DNA from: CAVYXK01 sp963772445
GTDB taxonomy: Bacteria; Pseudomonadota; Alphaproteobacteria; Acetobacterales; Acetobacteraceae
Length of the DNA: 64,000 nucleotides
Assembly (NCBI GenBank): GCA_963772445.1
Contig: CAVYXK010000016.1
Location: forward strand, 983,216 to 1,047,215
Reading direction: 5' to 3'
Both the position numbers and the translations under genes were made by a program. Shown here piece after piece: positions 35,609 to 45,173 of the stretch. Under the pieces are notes generated by a model that had not been told where the DNA came from, did not search any database, and was given only the letters and a program-made list of their open reading frames with translations. The number at the start of each line of letters is the position of its first letter. The stretch's first letter is position 1.

Positions 35609-37763
35609 GGCATGGCGACTCTCGAGACTCTACAGGGTCAGGAGAGCCCGCCACGACGATTGGCGGCGGCCGACGACGCCATGGCGGGGGAGTTGCGCGA
35701 GCCAGCTTAAGGGCGGCAATCATGGCATCATCGGCGTGCACCAATTTGAACGTCGTGCCCTGGTGGCGAACCGCTCGACTGCGCAGACGTCCCTCCTGGA
35801 CCCAGCTGTAGAGGGTCGATTTTGGCATAGCGAGATGCCGAGCCAATTCGGTAATCGTCCACTCCTCGGGCTGACGTTCAATGACCACAGGTCGCCGTTT
35901 GTGCCCAACGATTTCGACTTTGCTGAGGAGACGCTTAACCATCAACGCGGTGAATGTGTCACGTCGCTTAGGTGGTCGCCAACCTTCCTGGTTGAGGATT
36001 TCCGCGATCGCTGCATGGCGCTTCCCAGCACGCCGCAGCTCGGCTGCACGGGCGGTCAGTTGGTGGTAAGTGCTGAGTTGGTCGAGACGAGCAACCGGTC
36101 GAACCAGCTGGTGCGAGGTTTGGTGGCCACCGTGCCAATGACAGCTCACGCGGACTTGCTCCGTGCCGTCGATGACTTCAACCAACACCCGTTCGAGCAG
36201 CAGGCGAACCAGGGCTTGTCGCTCTTCCTGAGTGGCGGCTGCCCAGACGCCGGGTAAGTCGTGTGCCAGTTGGCGAATTCCTGCAACTTCGGCTGCGGTC
36301 AAGCTCCGCGGCTGGTCACGCTGGAAACGTTCATAGTCCCCTGCCAGGCGTGCCTGCTCGGCCAGCGCCTGCTCCCATTGGCGTTCGAGAGTACGGCCCA
36401 CCAGTCGGTTCTCCGGTTCTATGGCATCGAATTGCCGGCGGGCTCGTTGCGCCTGGTAGCCTGCTCGTTCGAGCCGATGGCGCCACTGAGCGTCCAGCGC
36501 CGCGCGCTCGCGTTCCAGCTCGCCGGCCGCCAGCAAGCTTACCTCCAGCGCAGCCGGCTCGAGCGCCTCCACCACAAGCCGGCTTATCAGAGCATCAAGC
36601 GGCGCCGCCTTGAGCGTCTGGCAGACCGGTCCAGCGTAGTCGCTGGCCAAGTGGATACATACGTAGCGCGGAGCGGTGCCGTTTTGGTTGTACTGGGCGG
36701 TCATTCGTAGACCGCACCGACGGCAGATCAGCAGCCCAGACAGCAAGGCCTGGCCGGCGCGTGGCACTCCAGAGACCGTCGCCTTGTTCGACCGAAGCTG
36801 CGTTTGATTGCGCTGATACTGTTCCCAACTGATGTAAGCTGGAAGACGGTCCGGCAGAAACACCTCGGCTTCCTCCGGAGGGCTGGAGCGCCGTCCAGTA
36901 CCCGGTCGCCCTGGTTTGCGCCGGCGTGGATCAGACGCTCGCCGGCCATATAGGTAGACACCCGCATAGGTCGGATTGTGCAACAGATCATTCAGCGAAA
37001 CCCGGTTGGGGCGATGCCATTCCAACTCGCCCTTGTTGGTGCCGCCCTGCGTGCGCACCGGCATCCCGATGTCATGATCGACCAAGTAGCGCAGCACCTT
37101 GCCAATGGTGCGAAACCGATCGAACAGGTCGAATACCAGCCGGATCGTCGCCTGCGCCTGTTCGTCGGGCTCCAGGACGACTTCCCCCGACGGACGCCGC
37201 AGATATCCCATCGGTACCGTCTTGCCGAGTTCGCCGCGACGGGCCTTCGCTCGCCGCCCCTCTAACATCCGCGCCTTGATGATGTGAAGTTCGGCCTCAG
37301 ACATGGTACCCTTTAAGCCCAGCAGCAGGCGATCGTTAAAATTACCCGCATCGTACACGCCTTCGGAATCCGCAATCAACGTGTCGAACAACGCGCAGAT
37401 CTCCAGCAGCTGATGCCAATCCCGGCATGATCGGGCGAGCCGCGACATCTCCACCCCCAGCACAATGCCGACATGGCCGAGACCGACCTCTGCCACCAGA
37501 CGCTGGAAGCCGGGACGGCCCTCGATCGAGGCACCAGACCGCCCCAAATCATCGTCGATCACCACGATCGATGCGCGGTCCCAGCCAAGCTGCAGCGCCC
37601 GATCCACCAGAGCATATTGCAGCCGCGTCGATTCTTGGTGTCGCTCAACCTGCTGAAGCGTGGACTGGCGAATGTAGACTATCGCCATCCGCTCCCGATG
37701 CCGACGGTGGATCTTGTCCGACACCATGCCGTGGGGCGCCGGACACCAAACCTCGCTCACCAT
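35508..37763 (-). CDS. Large serine recombinase (module 3)
   Basis: ATG 37763 opens a protein of about 751 residues, MVSEVWCPAPHGMVSDKI. The catalytic serine is in MAIVYIRQSTLQQVERHQ. Then come GVEMSRLARSCRDWHQLLE, the recombinase domain (RRAKARRGELGKTVPMGYLR), a zinc ribbon (LICRRCGLRMTAQYN ... CIHLASDYAGPVCQ), a coiled coil (about residues 440-530) and a C-terminal helix-turn-helix (WTITELARHLAMPKSTLYSW). The end of the frame runs out of the element into antisense IS4 sequence, so the last ~30 codons belong to the target. Distinct from, but the same plan as, the recombinases at 12 and 62 kb. Confidence 0.9.
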   Translation of the reverse strand: MVSEVWCPAPHGMVSDKIHRRHRERMAIVYIRQSTLQQVERHQESTRLQYALVDRALQLGWDRASIVVIDDDLGRSGASIEGRPGFQRLVAEVGLGHVGIVLGVEMSRLARSCRDWHQLLEICALFDTLIADSEGVYDAGNFNDRLLLGLKGTMSEAELHIIKARMLEGRRAKARRGELGKTVPMGYLRRPSGEVVLEPDEQAQATIRLVFDLFDRFRTIGKVLRYLVDHDIGMPVRTQGGTNKGELEWHRPNRVSLNDLLHNPTYAGVYLYGRRASDPRRRKPGRPGTGRRSSPPEEAEVFLPDRLPAYISWEQYQRNQTQLRSNKATVSGVPRAGQALLSGLLICRRCGLRMTAQYNQNGTAPRYVCIHLASDYAGPVCQTLKAAPLDALISRLVVEALEPAALEVSLLAAGELERERAALDAQWRHRLERAGYQAQRARRQFDAIEPENRLVGRTLERQWEQALAEQARLAGDYERFQRDQPRSLTAAEVAGIRQLAHDLPGVWAAATQEERQALVRLLLERVLVEVIDGTEQVRVSCHWHGGHQTSHQLVRPVARLDQLSTYHQLTARAAELRRAGKRHAAIAEILNQEGWRPPKRRDTFTALMVKRLLSKVEIVGHKRRPVVIERQPEEWTITELARHLAMPKSTLYSWVQEGRLRSRAVRHQGTTFKLVHADDAMIAALKLARATPPPWRRRPPPIVVAGSPDPVESRESPCLVDLDDPTQPVPGDNLQRLRRTAHRMRGQQTPV

Positions 37764-37991
37764 GATTGGACTCCCCGGCCACAACCACCGCGCGGCTCTG
37801 GCGAAGTGTCATCAGCGTCAGTGCACGCAGCACCGTGCGTCGCCGGTCGTCGGGCAACATCTGCCATACCGGTCGACCGGCCTCGTTCATCGCGTGATCC
37901 CAGCCAGCGAACCAGCGCTCGAAGCGCCTCGCGGCCGAGTATGGGCGGTCCCGGCGAGTCGGTTAAACTATCAGCGGTATCATGGATGGGA
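35609..37991 (-). mobile_element. Large serine recombinase element, module 3
   Basis: The insertion interrupts the IS4 transposase between the E and the K of its YREK signature. ATCGA occurs at both junctions (ATCATCGAG|ATCGACC on the left, GGGAT|ATCGAACAG on the right). That is compatible with site-specific recombination across a short core. It carries the recombinase and a small companion gene. Boundaries are accurate to within about 5 bases. Confidence 0.7.
37645..37890 (-). CDS. Small companion protein of the serine recombinase (module 3)
   Basis: ATG 37890 begins MNEAGRPVWQMLPDDRRRTV and LRALTLMTLRQSRAVVVAG, a helical small protein in the position of the module 1 and 2 companions. The frame stays open into the recombinase start, giving 81 codons; the true C-terminus may be shorter. 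A further short frame upstream (GREALRALVRWLGSRDERGR) may correspond to another small gene of the cassette. Function unknown. Confidence 0.45.
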   Translation of the reverse strand: MNEAGRPVWQMLPDDRRRTVLRALTLMTLRQSRAVVVAGESNHGERGLVSGAPRHGVGQDPPSASGADGDSLHSPVHASAG

Positions 37992-38431
37992 TATCGAACA
38001 GCTGTTCCGTACCTATGAAGACGGACGGTGTCGATGTGGAGACCTCGCAGATCACGACGCCGCTCAGCCTGGCGAAGCTGGTGACGGTGGCGCTGATTGC
38101 CGCCGTGCGGGTCATGCAACTGGTGATCGGTCGCGACGGCAGTACGGGGCAGTCCATAGAGGACGTTGCCGACCCCGCCGAACTGCCGGCGCTACGGGCG
38201 ATCAGCGCCTCCCTCGAAGGGCCGACCGACAAGTTGAAGAACCCGTTCGATCCTGCCTTGCTGGCTTATTACGCCTGGATCGCCGCACGCCTCGGAGGCT
38301 GGTCCGGCTACACCTCCAAGGGATATCGGCCGCCCGGTCCCAAGACCATGGCCCGCGGTCTCAAGCGCCTCGATGCCATGGTGCAGGGCTGGATGCTGGC
38401 TAATCGTTCCGCACTTGTGGGACTCCGGTAG
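37992..38431 (+). pseudogene. IS4-family transposase, C-terminal part
   Basis: It resumes with IEQLFRT and, after one extra base near 38012, MKTDGVDVETSQITTPLSLA, then KLVTVALIAAVRVMQLVIGR, ending MLANRSALVGLR. Joined to 34647-35608 it completes the YREK signature. The single-base insertion means that precise excision of the serine element would still leave the gene broken. Confidence 0.88.
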
Positions 38432-38442
38432 CCCGCAAGGGG
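38432..38442. repeat. 11-bp target duplication of the IS4-type element (right)
   Basis: CCCGCAAGGGG, identical to 34432-34442. Confidence 0.85.
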
Positions 38443-38454
38443 AGGGGGAAGTGG

Positions 38455-41400
38455 TTAGAACAGTCCGAACAGGCCTCGCAGGAAGCCGGGGGTGAGCGCG
38501 GTCAGCGGGTTGACGACTACGTTGGGGTTGTGGATCGATCCTTGCAACGAATAGCTGCCGGCAATCACTCCGCCGCCCTGCTCGGGGCTGAACAGCCGTC
38601 CCAATACCGGCACCCGGCCGAGCAGCGAGTTGAAGAAATAGGCCGGCACGATGGTGCCATGCAGATCAACCCGCTGCGCGTTCAGATCGAAATATCCTTT
38701 GGCGGTAAGACCCAGCGATGGGCTGAAGGCGCGCGCATTATCCAATGTCAGGATGCCCTCGCGCCAGTGGAACGGTGCGACCAGCTTGCTGAACTCAAGG
38801 CCGGGGCCTCGTAGTGCTTGGACCAAGCCGTACAAAGTCACCGCCTGAAGAAGCTTGCCGACGGCCGGGGCGTTGCGGAGACTGAAATCATCGATCTCCG
38901 CGGTGCCGGCGAGCGCATGGCCCGGCGCTGCGTCGTCATAGGCGGCCGAGATGACCAGGCGACCGCCCTCCATAGAATCAGTCGCGGCGAAGGCGCGCAA
39001 CATCGTTCCCGCATCGGCAGCCGAGGCGGTCAGCACGCGCCGTGGTCCGTCGGGCCGAATCACCAGCCGAACCGGTGCCCGCCTCGCGGTAAATCCATCC
39101 AAGCGGAGGTCCCTCACGACCCGGCCGTCATCGGCCGCATGTACTGTGAGATCGGTCAGTTCCTCTCCGCCCGCCATCACTACGCGGTCGAAATGCGCAT
39201 CGGCTGTCCAGGGCGGACCGGGCGGGGATGACGCCGAAGGCGCGCGAGCGGGGCGCGCGGCGCCGTTAGACCTGGCAGGCGGCCCGAAGCGGGCGGACAG
39301 ATCCAGTACGAGACCAGAGATGTTGGCCGAAATCGGTCCAGCTCCTGCCGGGAAATTCACAACGGCCTGTGCGGCCGTACGGTCCAGTCGAAGCCGGTTC
39401 GCTTGAAACGAAACAAGGCGGCCCTGCGCGAACTCGGCATGACCGCTCAGTTCCAGTCCGTCACCCTCGATTTGGATCGGGTCGATGCGGGTCAGCCGGT
39501 TGTGATCAAGCACCAGAAGTGCCGTTGCTGTCGCCGGACGGCCCTCGGCCTTCCGCCAACCGAGCGCTTCGACGGTCAGTGCCGCGGAGGTAAGGTCCGC
39601 CTTCACGTCGACCGTGCCGGCGCCGTTGCGCCGTTCGGCCACGTCGGCCGAGAGCGGCACGGGCCCGGCCACAAATTCGCCGGCGTCAAGCCCAAACGCG
39701 GCAAGCTCGTGCGCGTCAGGTCGCCCGGTGATCCCGATGCGCTGCACTACACCGTTGGGCGGCCCGGCGCGGAAATCCATGCTGGCCTGAAGCTGCACCG
39801 GGACGTGCGCCAGCAAAGCGGTGCCGCCGAGGCTGAGCCCGTTGTTGCCCGCGGTCAGGTCGAGCGTGCCCTGATCGAGATCGTTGTTCGCCACGACCTC
39901 GCCGAGATGTACCTCGGTCAGATGCGCCTGGGCGGCAATCGAGATCTGATTCATCGTCACCCGCGCATCGAGTGGCAACGACACCTTCAGGCTTGCATCG
40001 ACCTGGCCGGCGGGGTCGTTCAGCGGCAACGGATGGCGGGACAGCAGACGCAATCTGGGGTCGCGCAGCAGCGCTATCGCAGCAGGAACTGAACCAGCCA
40101 GTTCCGTTTTGATCTCCGCCGTCTGCTCGTTGTGCATCATGCCGGCTACGCGCATGCGCAGACCGCGAACTGCGAGGCTTTCGCCACCCGGCGTTTCGGG
40201 TGCCGACTCTCCCGAGAGCATGGTGATTTCGAGCGTATCGGGATCGATAAGGTGCAAGACAGCGTGACCCTGCACCACGGGGGGCACCGGACGTAGCCAG
40301 TACACGGTGAGACCCTCGGCCTCGATCGTGCCACTGGCGCTGGTCAGAGCGAGGTCCGAAAGATCGTCCGAATCCGTCAATGTAAACTCGAAATGGCCGT
40401 CATGTGCGGTTCCGGTGGTGACGTTCGCTACCACCCAGCCGCGCGCGCCGCCGCCGGTTCCCGCGGGCCAGAACTGGGGCAACTCGGGGAACGAGACGTG
40501 GTCGACGCCGAGGGCAAGCGAGGCTTCTATTTGCCCGCTGTCGCGTTGCACCGTGCCGCTCAGTTCGATCGTTGAAGGCAAATTCCCGGGGGCGCCCGGC
40601 AGTACCACGCGGGCGGTTTCAAGGACCATTCGCTCCGGCGTGCCGGCCGCAACGAGCGTGGCTTGCTTGATCGGCACGGTTCCATCAGCCACATGAGCCG
40701 TCCCGGCGCCGGCCTGCATGGCGAGCCGCATCTGCTGCACCACCAGATGTGGCCCCACCGTCACCTCGACTTCGCCGCCCACCGGCATGTCGAGAGCGGA
40801 GAGCGGCGCCAGGACTGAGACCGCGCGCGCCCATGCCGACAGCAGTACCGGCGAGACCTGGAGCTGGAGGCGGGTCTCGGTGCCGCCTGGGGGCAGGCTG
40901 ATCGACCCCGTCAGCTCTGCGCGCTGGTCGCCGACCATGAGACTCAGCGCCATCTGCCCCTGCAGCCCGCCTTGCCTCGCCCGTGCAAGGTCAAGTTCCG
41001 CCTGCGGCACCAGCCAGGTCACGCCGAGGCGTCTGTCGATCAGGCGCAGCGTGGCGCCGTCGATCCGGAGGCGGCGAAGTCGGCTCAGGTCACCGGGCCG
41101 GCCGCGGCTTGCATCTGTCGCCGGGGGGCGGGCCAGTTCGGCGAGGATTGCGACGGGATCCACATCAGGGCCGGCGGCGGGAGCCGGTACTCCGGCGGCA
41201 GGCATCAGACTGATCCGACCGTCGGACGATCGCTCGACGACGACATTCGGCTGATTGATGGTGATATCTTGCGGTTCGATCCGACCACCCAGCAAGCCAA
41301 GAAGCGACAGGGTGATCTCGGCATCCGGCGTCGCGATTTGCGGCGTGCCATGGGCGTCCACGAGCGAGACGCGGCTCAGCCGGATATCGACTGGCGACCC

Positions 41401-41652
41401 TTGACCCCGATGGAAGCCCTCCCAGGCGAGCGCTGAAGAACCGATCTCGAGGCGGAGTGGTTCGGCTTGCTGATTGACCGCGGCCGCGATCCGCGCACCG
41501 ATCCAGGGAATCTCGATGGGTCCTTGCGAGAGCCGCCAGGCCAGCACGGCGCTGGCTGCGATGATTACCACCAGCAGCGCCAGTGCGATTGCGCAAAGGC
41601 GGTGCGTGACGATCCAGAGGTGACGCGCGGCTTGACCCGCCAATCGTCTCAC
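38455..41652 (-). CDS. AsmA-like / YhdP-type large envelope protein
   Basis: The 1065-residue protein has one N-terminal membrane anchor (ALALLVVIIAASAVLAWRL, about residues 23-41). It is followed by about 1000 residues of beta-rich periplasmic sequence with repeated statements of the type LDLTAGNNGLSLGGTALLAH and FDLNAQRVDLHGTIVPAYFF near the C-terminus. This is the AsmA/YhdP/TamB architecture, now linked to phospholipid transport between inner and outer membrane. It is divergent from glnE with only 17 bases between the starts, so both promoters must overlap or lie inside the genes. Function assigned by family only. Confidence 0.85.
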   Translation of the reverse strand: MRRLAGQAARHLWIVTHRLCAIALALLVVIIAASAVLAWRLSQGPIEIPWIGARIAAAVNQQAEPLRLEIGSSALAWEGFHRGQGSPVDIRLSRVSLVDAHGTPQIATPDAEITLSLLGLLGGRIEPQDITINQPNVVVERSSDGRISLMPAAGVPAPAAGPDVDPVAILAELARPPATDASRGRPGDLSRLRRLRIDGATLRLIDRRLGVTWLVPQAELDLARARQGGLQGQMALSLMVGDQRAELTGSISLPPGGTETRLQLQVSPVLLSAWARAVSVLAPLSALDMPVGGEVEVTVGPHLVVQQMRLAMQAGAGTAHVADGTVPIKQATLVAAGTPERMVLETARVVLPGAPGNLPSTIELSGTVQRDSGQIEASLALGVDHVSFPELPQFWPAGTGGGARGWVVANVTTGTAHDGHFEFTLTDSDDLSDLALTSASGTIEAEGLTVYWLRPVPPVVQGHAVLHLIDPDTLEITMLSGESAPETPGGESLAVRGLRMRVAGMMHNEQTAEIKTELAGSVPAAIALLRDPRLRLLSRHPLPLNDPAGQVDASLKVSLPLDARVTMNQISIAAQAHLTEVHLGEVVANNDLDQGTLDLTAGNNGLSLGGTALLAHVPVQLQASMDFRAGPPNGVVQRIGITGRPDAHELAAFGLDAGEFVAGPVPLSADVAERRNGAGTVDVKADLTSAALTVEALGWRKAEGRPATATALLVLDHNRLTRIDPIQIEGDGLELSGHAEFAQGRLVSFQANRLRLDRTAAQAVVNFPAGAGPISANISGLVLDLSARFGPPARSNGAARPARAPSASSPPGPPWTADAHFDRVVMAGGEELTDLTVHAADDGRVVRDLRLDGFTARRAPVRLVIRPDGPRRVLTASAADAGTMLRAFAATDSMEGGRLVISAAYDDAAPGHALAGTAEIDDFSLRNAPAVGKLLQAVTLYGLVQALRGPGLEFSKLVAPFHWREGILTLDNARAFSPSLGLTAKGYFDLNAQRVDLHGTIVPAYFFNSLLGRVPVLGRLFSPEQGGGVIAGSYSLQGSIHNPNVVVNPLTALTPGFLRGLFGLF

Positions 41653-41669
41653 GGCCAGCCTGTCGGCTG

Positions 41670-44615
41670 ATGGACAGCTCCGCCTTCCGACTGCCCGGGC
41701 ACTGGCCGGCGCCGCACGATCCAGCCGCCGGGGAACGGCTGATCGAGCGGTTCGCCGCGCTCGGGCGGACCGAGGCGCGACTGGCCGCGCAGCCCGAGAT
41801 GGCCGCGCTGCTCGCGGCGCTCGGTGGCAACAGCCCGTTCCTTGCCGACCTTGCCTTGCGCGAAGCGGCGTCGATGCAGGTGCTGGCGGCCGATGGGCCG
41901 GACGCGGTGGTCGGAGAGGCGATGGCGAGCCTGAGGGCGACGCCGCCCGGTGTGAGCCGCGAGCGCGTCGTGCCTGCCTTGCGGCGGGCCAAGCGGATCG
42001 TCGCTCTGGCCGTCGGGGTGGCGGATATCGGCGGAATTTGGCCGCTGGAACGCGTCACCGCCTCGCTCTCTGAGTTCGCCGGTACGGCGCTCACTCTCGC
42101 GGTCGCGCATCTCCTGCTGGCTGCGCACGAGGCGGGCGAGCTCCGCCTCGCCGATTCGGACGATCCCGCCCGGGGGAGCGGCTTCGCGGTGCTTGGCATG
42201 GGCAAGCTTGGCGCCGGCGAGCTGAACTACTCGAGCGATATCGACCTCGTGCTGATCTATGACCCTGCCGCTCCGGTATACACCGAACGGACCGGTGGCG
42301 ATGCTCTGCGCGGCTTCACCAGCCGGATCGCCCGCGGCCTGGTGGCGCTGATGGAGGCGCGGGACGCCGACGGGTACGTGTTTCGGACCGACCTGCGCCT
42401 GCGCCCCGATCCGGGTGTGACGCCGCCCGCGGTCTCATTGCCAGCCGCCATGACCTATTACGAGAGCATGGGGCAGAACTGGGAACGGGCGGCAATGATC
42501 AAGGCCCGCCCGGTGGCGGGGGACTTGGTCACGGGCGCCGGATTTCTCGAAGCGATCCGGCCGTTCGTCTGGCGGCGGGGGCTCGACTTCGCCGCAATGG
42601 CGGATATTCGTGCGATGAAACGGCGGATCGACGTGCATAAGGGCGGCGCCCTGGCGGCGGTGCCTGATCCGGCGGCACGCGTGGCCGGGCACGACGTGAA
42701 ACTGGGCGAGGGCGGCATCCGCGAGATCGAGTTCCTGGCTCAGACGCTTCAGCTTGTCTGGGGCGGACGCGATCCGGAATTGCGCGACCCGACCACGCTG
42801 GGGGCGCTTCGCCGGCTGGCAGAAGCCGGGCACATTCCGGGCGATGCCGCCGCGGAGCTGGCGGATGCGTACCGTTACCTGCGCCGGGTCGAGCACCGTT
42901 TGCAGATGGTGGCGGACCGTCAGGTGCACGCGCTGCCGCAACGACCGGCCGAGCTGGCGCGCTTCGCTACGTTCATGGGCTATCCCGACGCGGCGGATTT
43001 TGCCGGTGCGCTGCTGGATCAACTCGATCGTGTGCGTGGCCGCTACGCCGAGGTGTTCGAGACGGTTCCGAGCGATCCGGACGGTGATGCCATCGCCTCC
43101 GATCTGGACTTCCGCGGCGATGACCCGGCGCCTGCTCGGACGATTGCGGCGCTGCAGTCGCTCGGGTTCACCGAACCGGCTCGGATCGTTGAAGCGGTGC
43201 GCGGCTGGCAGTCGGGACGGGTCCGCGCGCTTCGTTCGGCACGTGCGCGCGACCTGTTAGGCCAGGTGCTGCCGGCGCTGCTCGCTGCCTTGGCGCGCCA
43301 GCCGCAGCCCGACGCGGCGTTCGGCCGGTTCGACATGTTCCTGTCGCGATTGCCGGCGGGGGTTCAGCTTCTGTCGTTGTTCGAGCGCAATGCCGGGCTG
43401 CTTGGCCGGATTGCGGCGGTGCTGGGAGCGGCACCGTCGCTTGCCGACCATCTGGCGAGCCACCCGGCCTCGCTGGAGGGACTGCTTTCGCCGGAAGATG
43501 ATGCACCCGACCCGGCCGGGCTGCTCCGCACGCGGCTTCTGGATGCGCGCCGGCTCGAAGAGACGATCGAGATTACTCGCCGGACGGTGCGGGAGGAGGA
43601 TTTCGCGATCTCGGTCGCCACGCTGGAAGGCAGGCTCGACGCCGACGTTGCGGGATCCCGCCGTACCGACGTTGCGGATGCCGCGCTGGCGGAGTTGCTG
43701 CCGGCTGTGCTGGAGGATTTCGCAACGCGCTATGGGCGGGTGCGTGGCGGCGAGATGGCGGTGGTGGCGCTAGGCAAGGCGGGCGGGCGGGAGATGATGG
43801 CCGGCTCCGACCTCGACCTGATGCTGGTCTATGACCATCCCGAGGATGCCGGCGATTCCAGCGGCGCGCGCGAGCTGCCGCCCTTGGTCTATTTCACGCG
43901 GGCCGCCCACGCGTACGTCGCGGCGGTCACCGCGCCTGGGGCGGACGGCCAGCTCTATGCGGTGGATATGCGACTGCGCCCGTCCGGCAACAAAGGGCCA
44001 GTCGCGGTCTCGCTTGGCGCGTTCCGCCGTTACCATGCCGAGGCTGCGTGGACGTGGGAACGCATGGCGCTGACGCGGGCGCGGGTGATTGCCGGTCCGG
44101 CGCCGTTGCGGGCGCGGACCGAGGCGGCGATCGTCACTGCGCTCGCGAGGGCCGGCGCGGCGAAGCGGGTGCGTGCCAATGCGGCCTCCATGCGGGCGCG
44201 GTTGGCGCGCGAATTGCCGCCGGCGGGACCGTGGGACGTGAAGCTTTGCGCCGGTGGCCTGATAGAGGTGGAGTTTATTGCGCAGACCCTGCAGCTTATC
44301 CACGCCGCGGCCGACCCGGGGCTATGCCACCCGACCACACGGGTCGCGCTGGGCAATCTGGCGGCGGCGGGCCATCTGCCGGGCGAGGACGCGGCGCTGC
44401 TGATCCGCGCCGACCGGGTGTGGCGCACGGTGCAGGGGATGCTGCGGATCACGTTCGGCCGGGCGCCGCCGGCGGCACTGACCGACGCTTCGGCCGGGCC
44501 GCTGCTGCGCGCGACGGGTGCGGTTGACGTGGCCGGGTTGCGCGCCAGTCTTGATGCGCTGGCCAAACAGGTCCGCGCCGCCTTCGTCCGCCATATCGGG
44601 GAGATCATTGCATGA
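41670..44615 (+). CDS. glnE: Bifunctional glutamine synthetase adenylyltransferase/adenylyl-removing enzyme
   Basis: The 981-residue protein has two nucleotidyltransferase domains. The N-terminal deadenylylating domain has GAGELNYSSDIDLVLIYD (about residue 186) and the C-terminal adenylylating domain has GKAGGREMMAGSDLDLMLVY (about residue 710). Each is followed by a helical domain (KLGEGGIREIEFLAQTLQLV; KLCAGGLIEVEFIAQTLQLI). It modifies GlnA in response to PII and glutamine to set nitrogen assimilation. Length and domain order are normal. Its stop overlaps the bcp start. Confidence 0.96.
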   Translation: MDSSAFRLPGHWPAPHDPAAGERLIERFAALGRTEARLAAQPEMAALLAALGGNSPFLADLALREAASMQVLAADGPDAVVGEAMASLRATPPGVSRERVVPALRRAKRIVALAVGVADIGGIWPLERVTASLSEFAGTALTLAVAHLLLAAHEAGELRLADSDDPARGSGFAVLGMGKLGAGELNYSSDIDLVLIYDPAAPVYTERTGGDALRGFTSRIARGLVALMEARDADGYVFRTDLRLRPDPGVTPPAVSLPAAMTYYESMGQNWERAAMIKARPVAGDLVTGAGFLEAIRPFVWRRGLDFAAMADIRAMKRRIDVHKGGALAAVPDPAARVAGHDVKLGEGGIREIEFLAQTLQLVWGGRDPELRDPTTLGALRRLAEAGHIPGDAAAELADAYRYLRRVEHRLQMVADRQVHALPQRPAELARFATFMGYPDAADFAGALLDQLDRVRGRYAEVFETVPSDPDGDAIASDLDFRGDDPAPARTIAALQSLGFTEPARIVEAVRGWQSGRVRALRSARARDLLGQVLPALLAALARQPQPDAAFGRFDMFLSRLPAGVQLLSLFERNAGLLGRIAAVLGAAPSLADHLASHPASLEGLLSPEDDAPDPAGLLRTRLLDARRLEETIEITRRTVREEDFAISVATLEGRLDADVAGSRRTDVADAALAELLPAVLEDFATRYGRVRGGEMAVVALGKAGGREMMAGSDLDLMLVYDHPEDAGDSSGARELPPLVYFTRAAHAYVAAVTAPGADGQLYAVDMRLRPSGNKGPVAVSLGAFRRYHAEAAWTWERMALTRARVIAGPAPLRARTEAAIVTALARAGAAKRVRANAASMRARLARELPPAGPWDVKLCAGGLIEVEFIAQTLQLIHAAADPGLCHPTTRVALGNLAAAGHLPGEDAALLIRADRVWRTVQGMLRITFGRAPPAALTDASAGPLLRATGAVDVAGLRASLDALAKQVRAAFVRHIGEIIA

Positions 44616-45079
44616 CCGCGCAGGAAAACGAGCCCGCTCCGGATTTCGAGATGCCGGCAACCGGCGGGCGCACCGTCAGTCTCGCGGCCATGAAGGGAAA
44701 GCCGTTTGTGCTGTATTTCTATCCGAAGGCGGATACGCCCGGCTGCACGAAGGAGGCCTGCGCGTTTCAAGAGGCGCTGCCGCAGCTTGGCAAGCTGGGG
44801 CTCGACGTGATCGGGGTGTCGAAGGACAAGGTGGCGGCGCTGGAGAAATTTGCCGCCAAGTACAAGCTGAGCTTTCCGCTGGCTTCCGATGCCGCGAGCG
44901 GCGTGGCGGAGGCTTATGGGACGTGGGTGGAGAAATCGATGTACGGGCGGACGTATATGGGGATGGAGCGCAGCACGTTCCTGATCGATCGGCAGGGGCG
45001 GATCGCCAAAGCCTGGCGGAAGGTGAGCGTTACCGGGCACGCGGGAGCGGTGATGGAAGCGGCGGCTGGCCTCAAATAA
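44612..45079 (+). CDS. bcp: Thioredoxin-dependent thiol peroxidase (BCP/PrxQ)
   Basis: The 155-residue peroxiredoxin has the peroxidatic cysteine in YPKADTPGCTKEACAFQ (Cys45) and the resolving cysteine five residues later (Cys50), the atypical 2-Cys arrangement of the BCP group. LYFYPKADTPGC and ERSTFLIDRQGRIAKAWRKV are family motifs. It reduces peroxides in the cytoplasm using thioredoxin. ATG 44612 overlaps the end of glnE by four bases. Confidence 0.95.
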   Translation: MTAQENEPAPDFEMPATGGRTVSLAAMKGKPFVLYFYPKADTPGCTKEACAFQEALPQLGKLGLDVIGVSKDKVAALEKFAAKYKLSFPLASDAASGVAEAYGTWVEKSMYGRTYMGMERSTFLIDRQGRIAKAWRKVSVTGHAGAVMEAAAGLK

Positions 45080-45173
45080 ACCCCAAAACCGCTGTACTGA
45101 TGCCGTGGCAGGATCGAGGTTTCGCCACGATGCCTGCCCAGATCGCGCCCGCAACCGGTAAAGGAAGCGGATC

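Larger units (their letters stand above)
34443..38431 (+). mobile_element. IS4-family (IS50-group) element, interrupted by a serine recombinase element
   Basis: Terminal inverted repeats are CTACCGTTGTCCCACAA at 34443 and, reverse-complemented from 38431, CTACCGGAGTCCCACAA. The element is flanked by an 11-bp direct repeat. It would be about 1.6 kb without the ~2.4 kb insertion at about 35609-37991. It lies in the intergenic region between the glycosyltransferase and the AsmA-like gene and interrupts neither. Confidence 0.88.
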
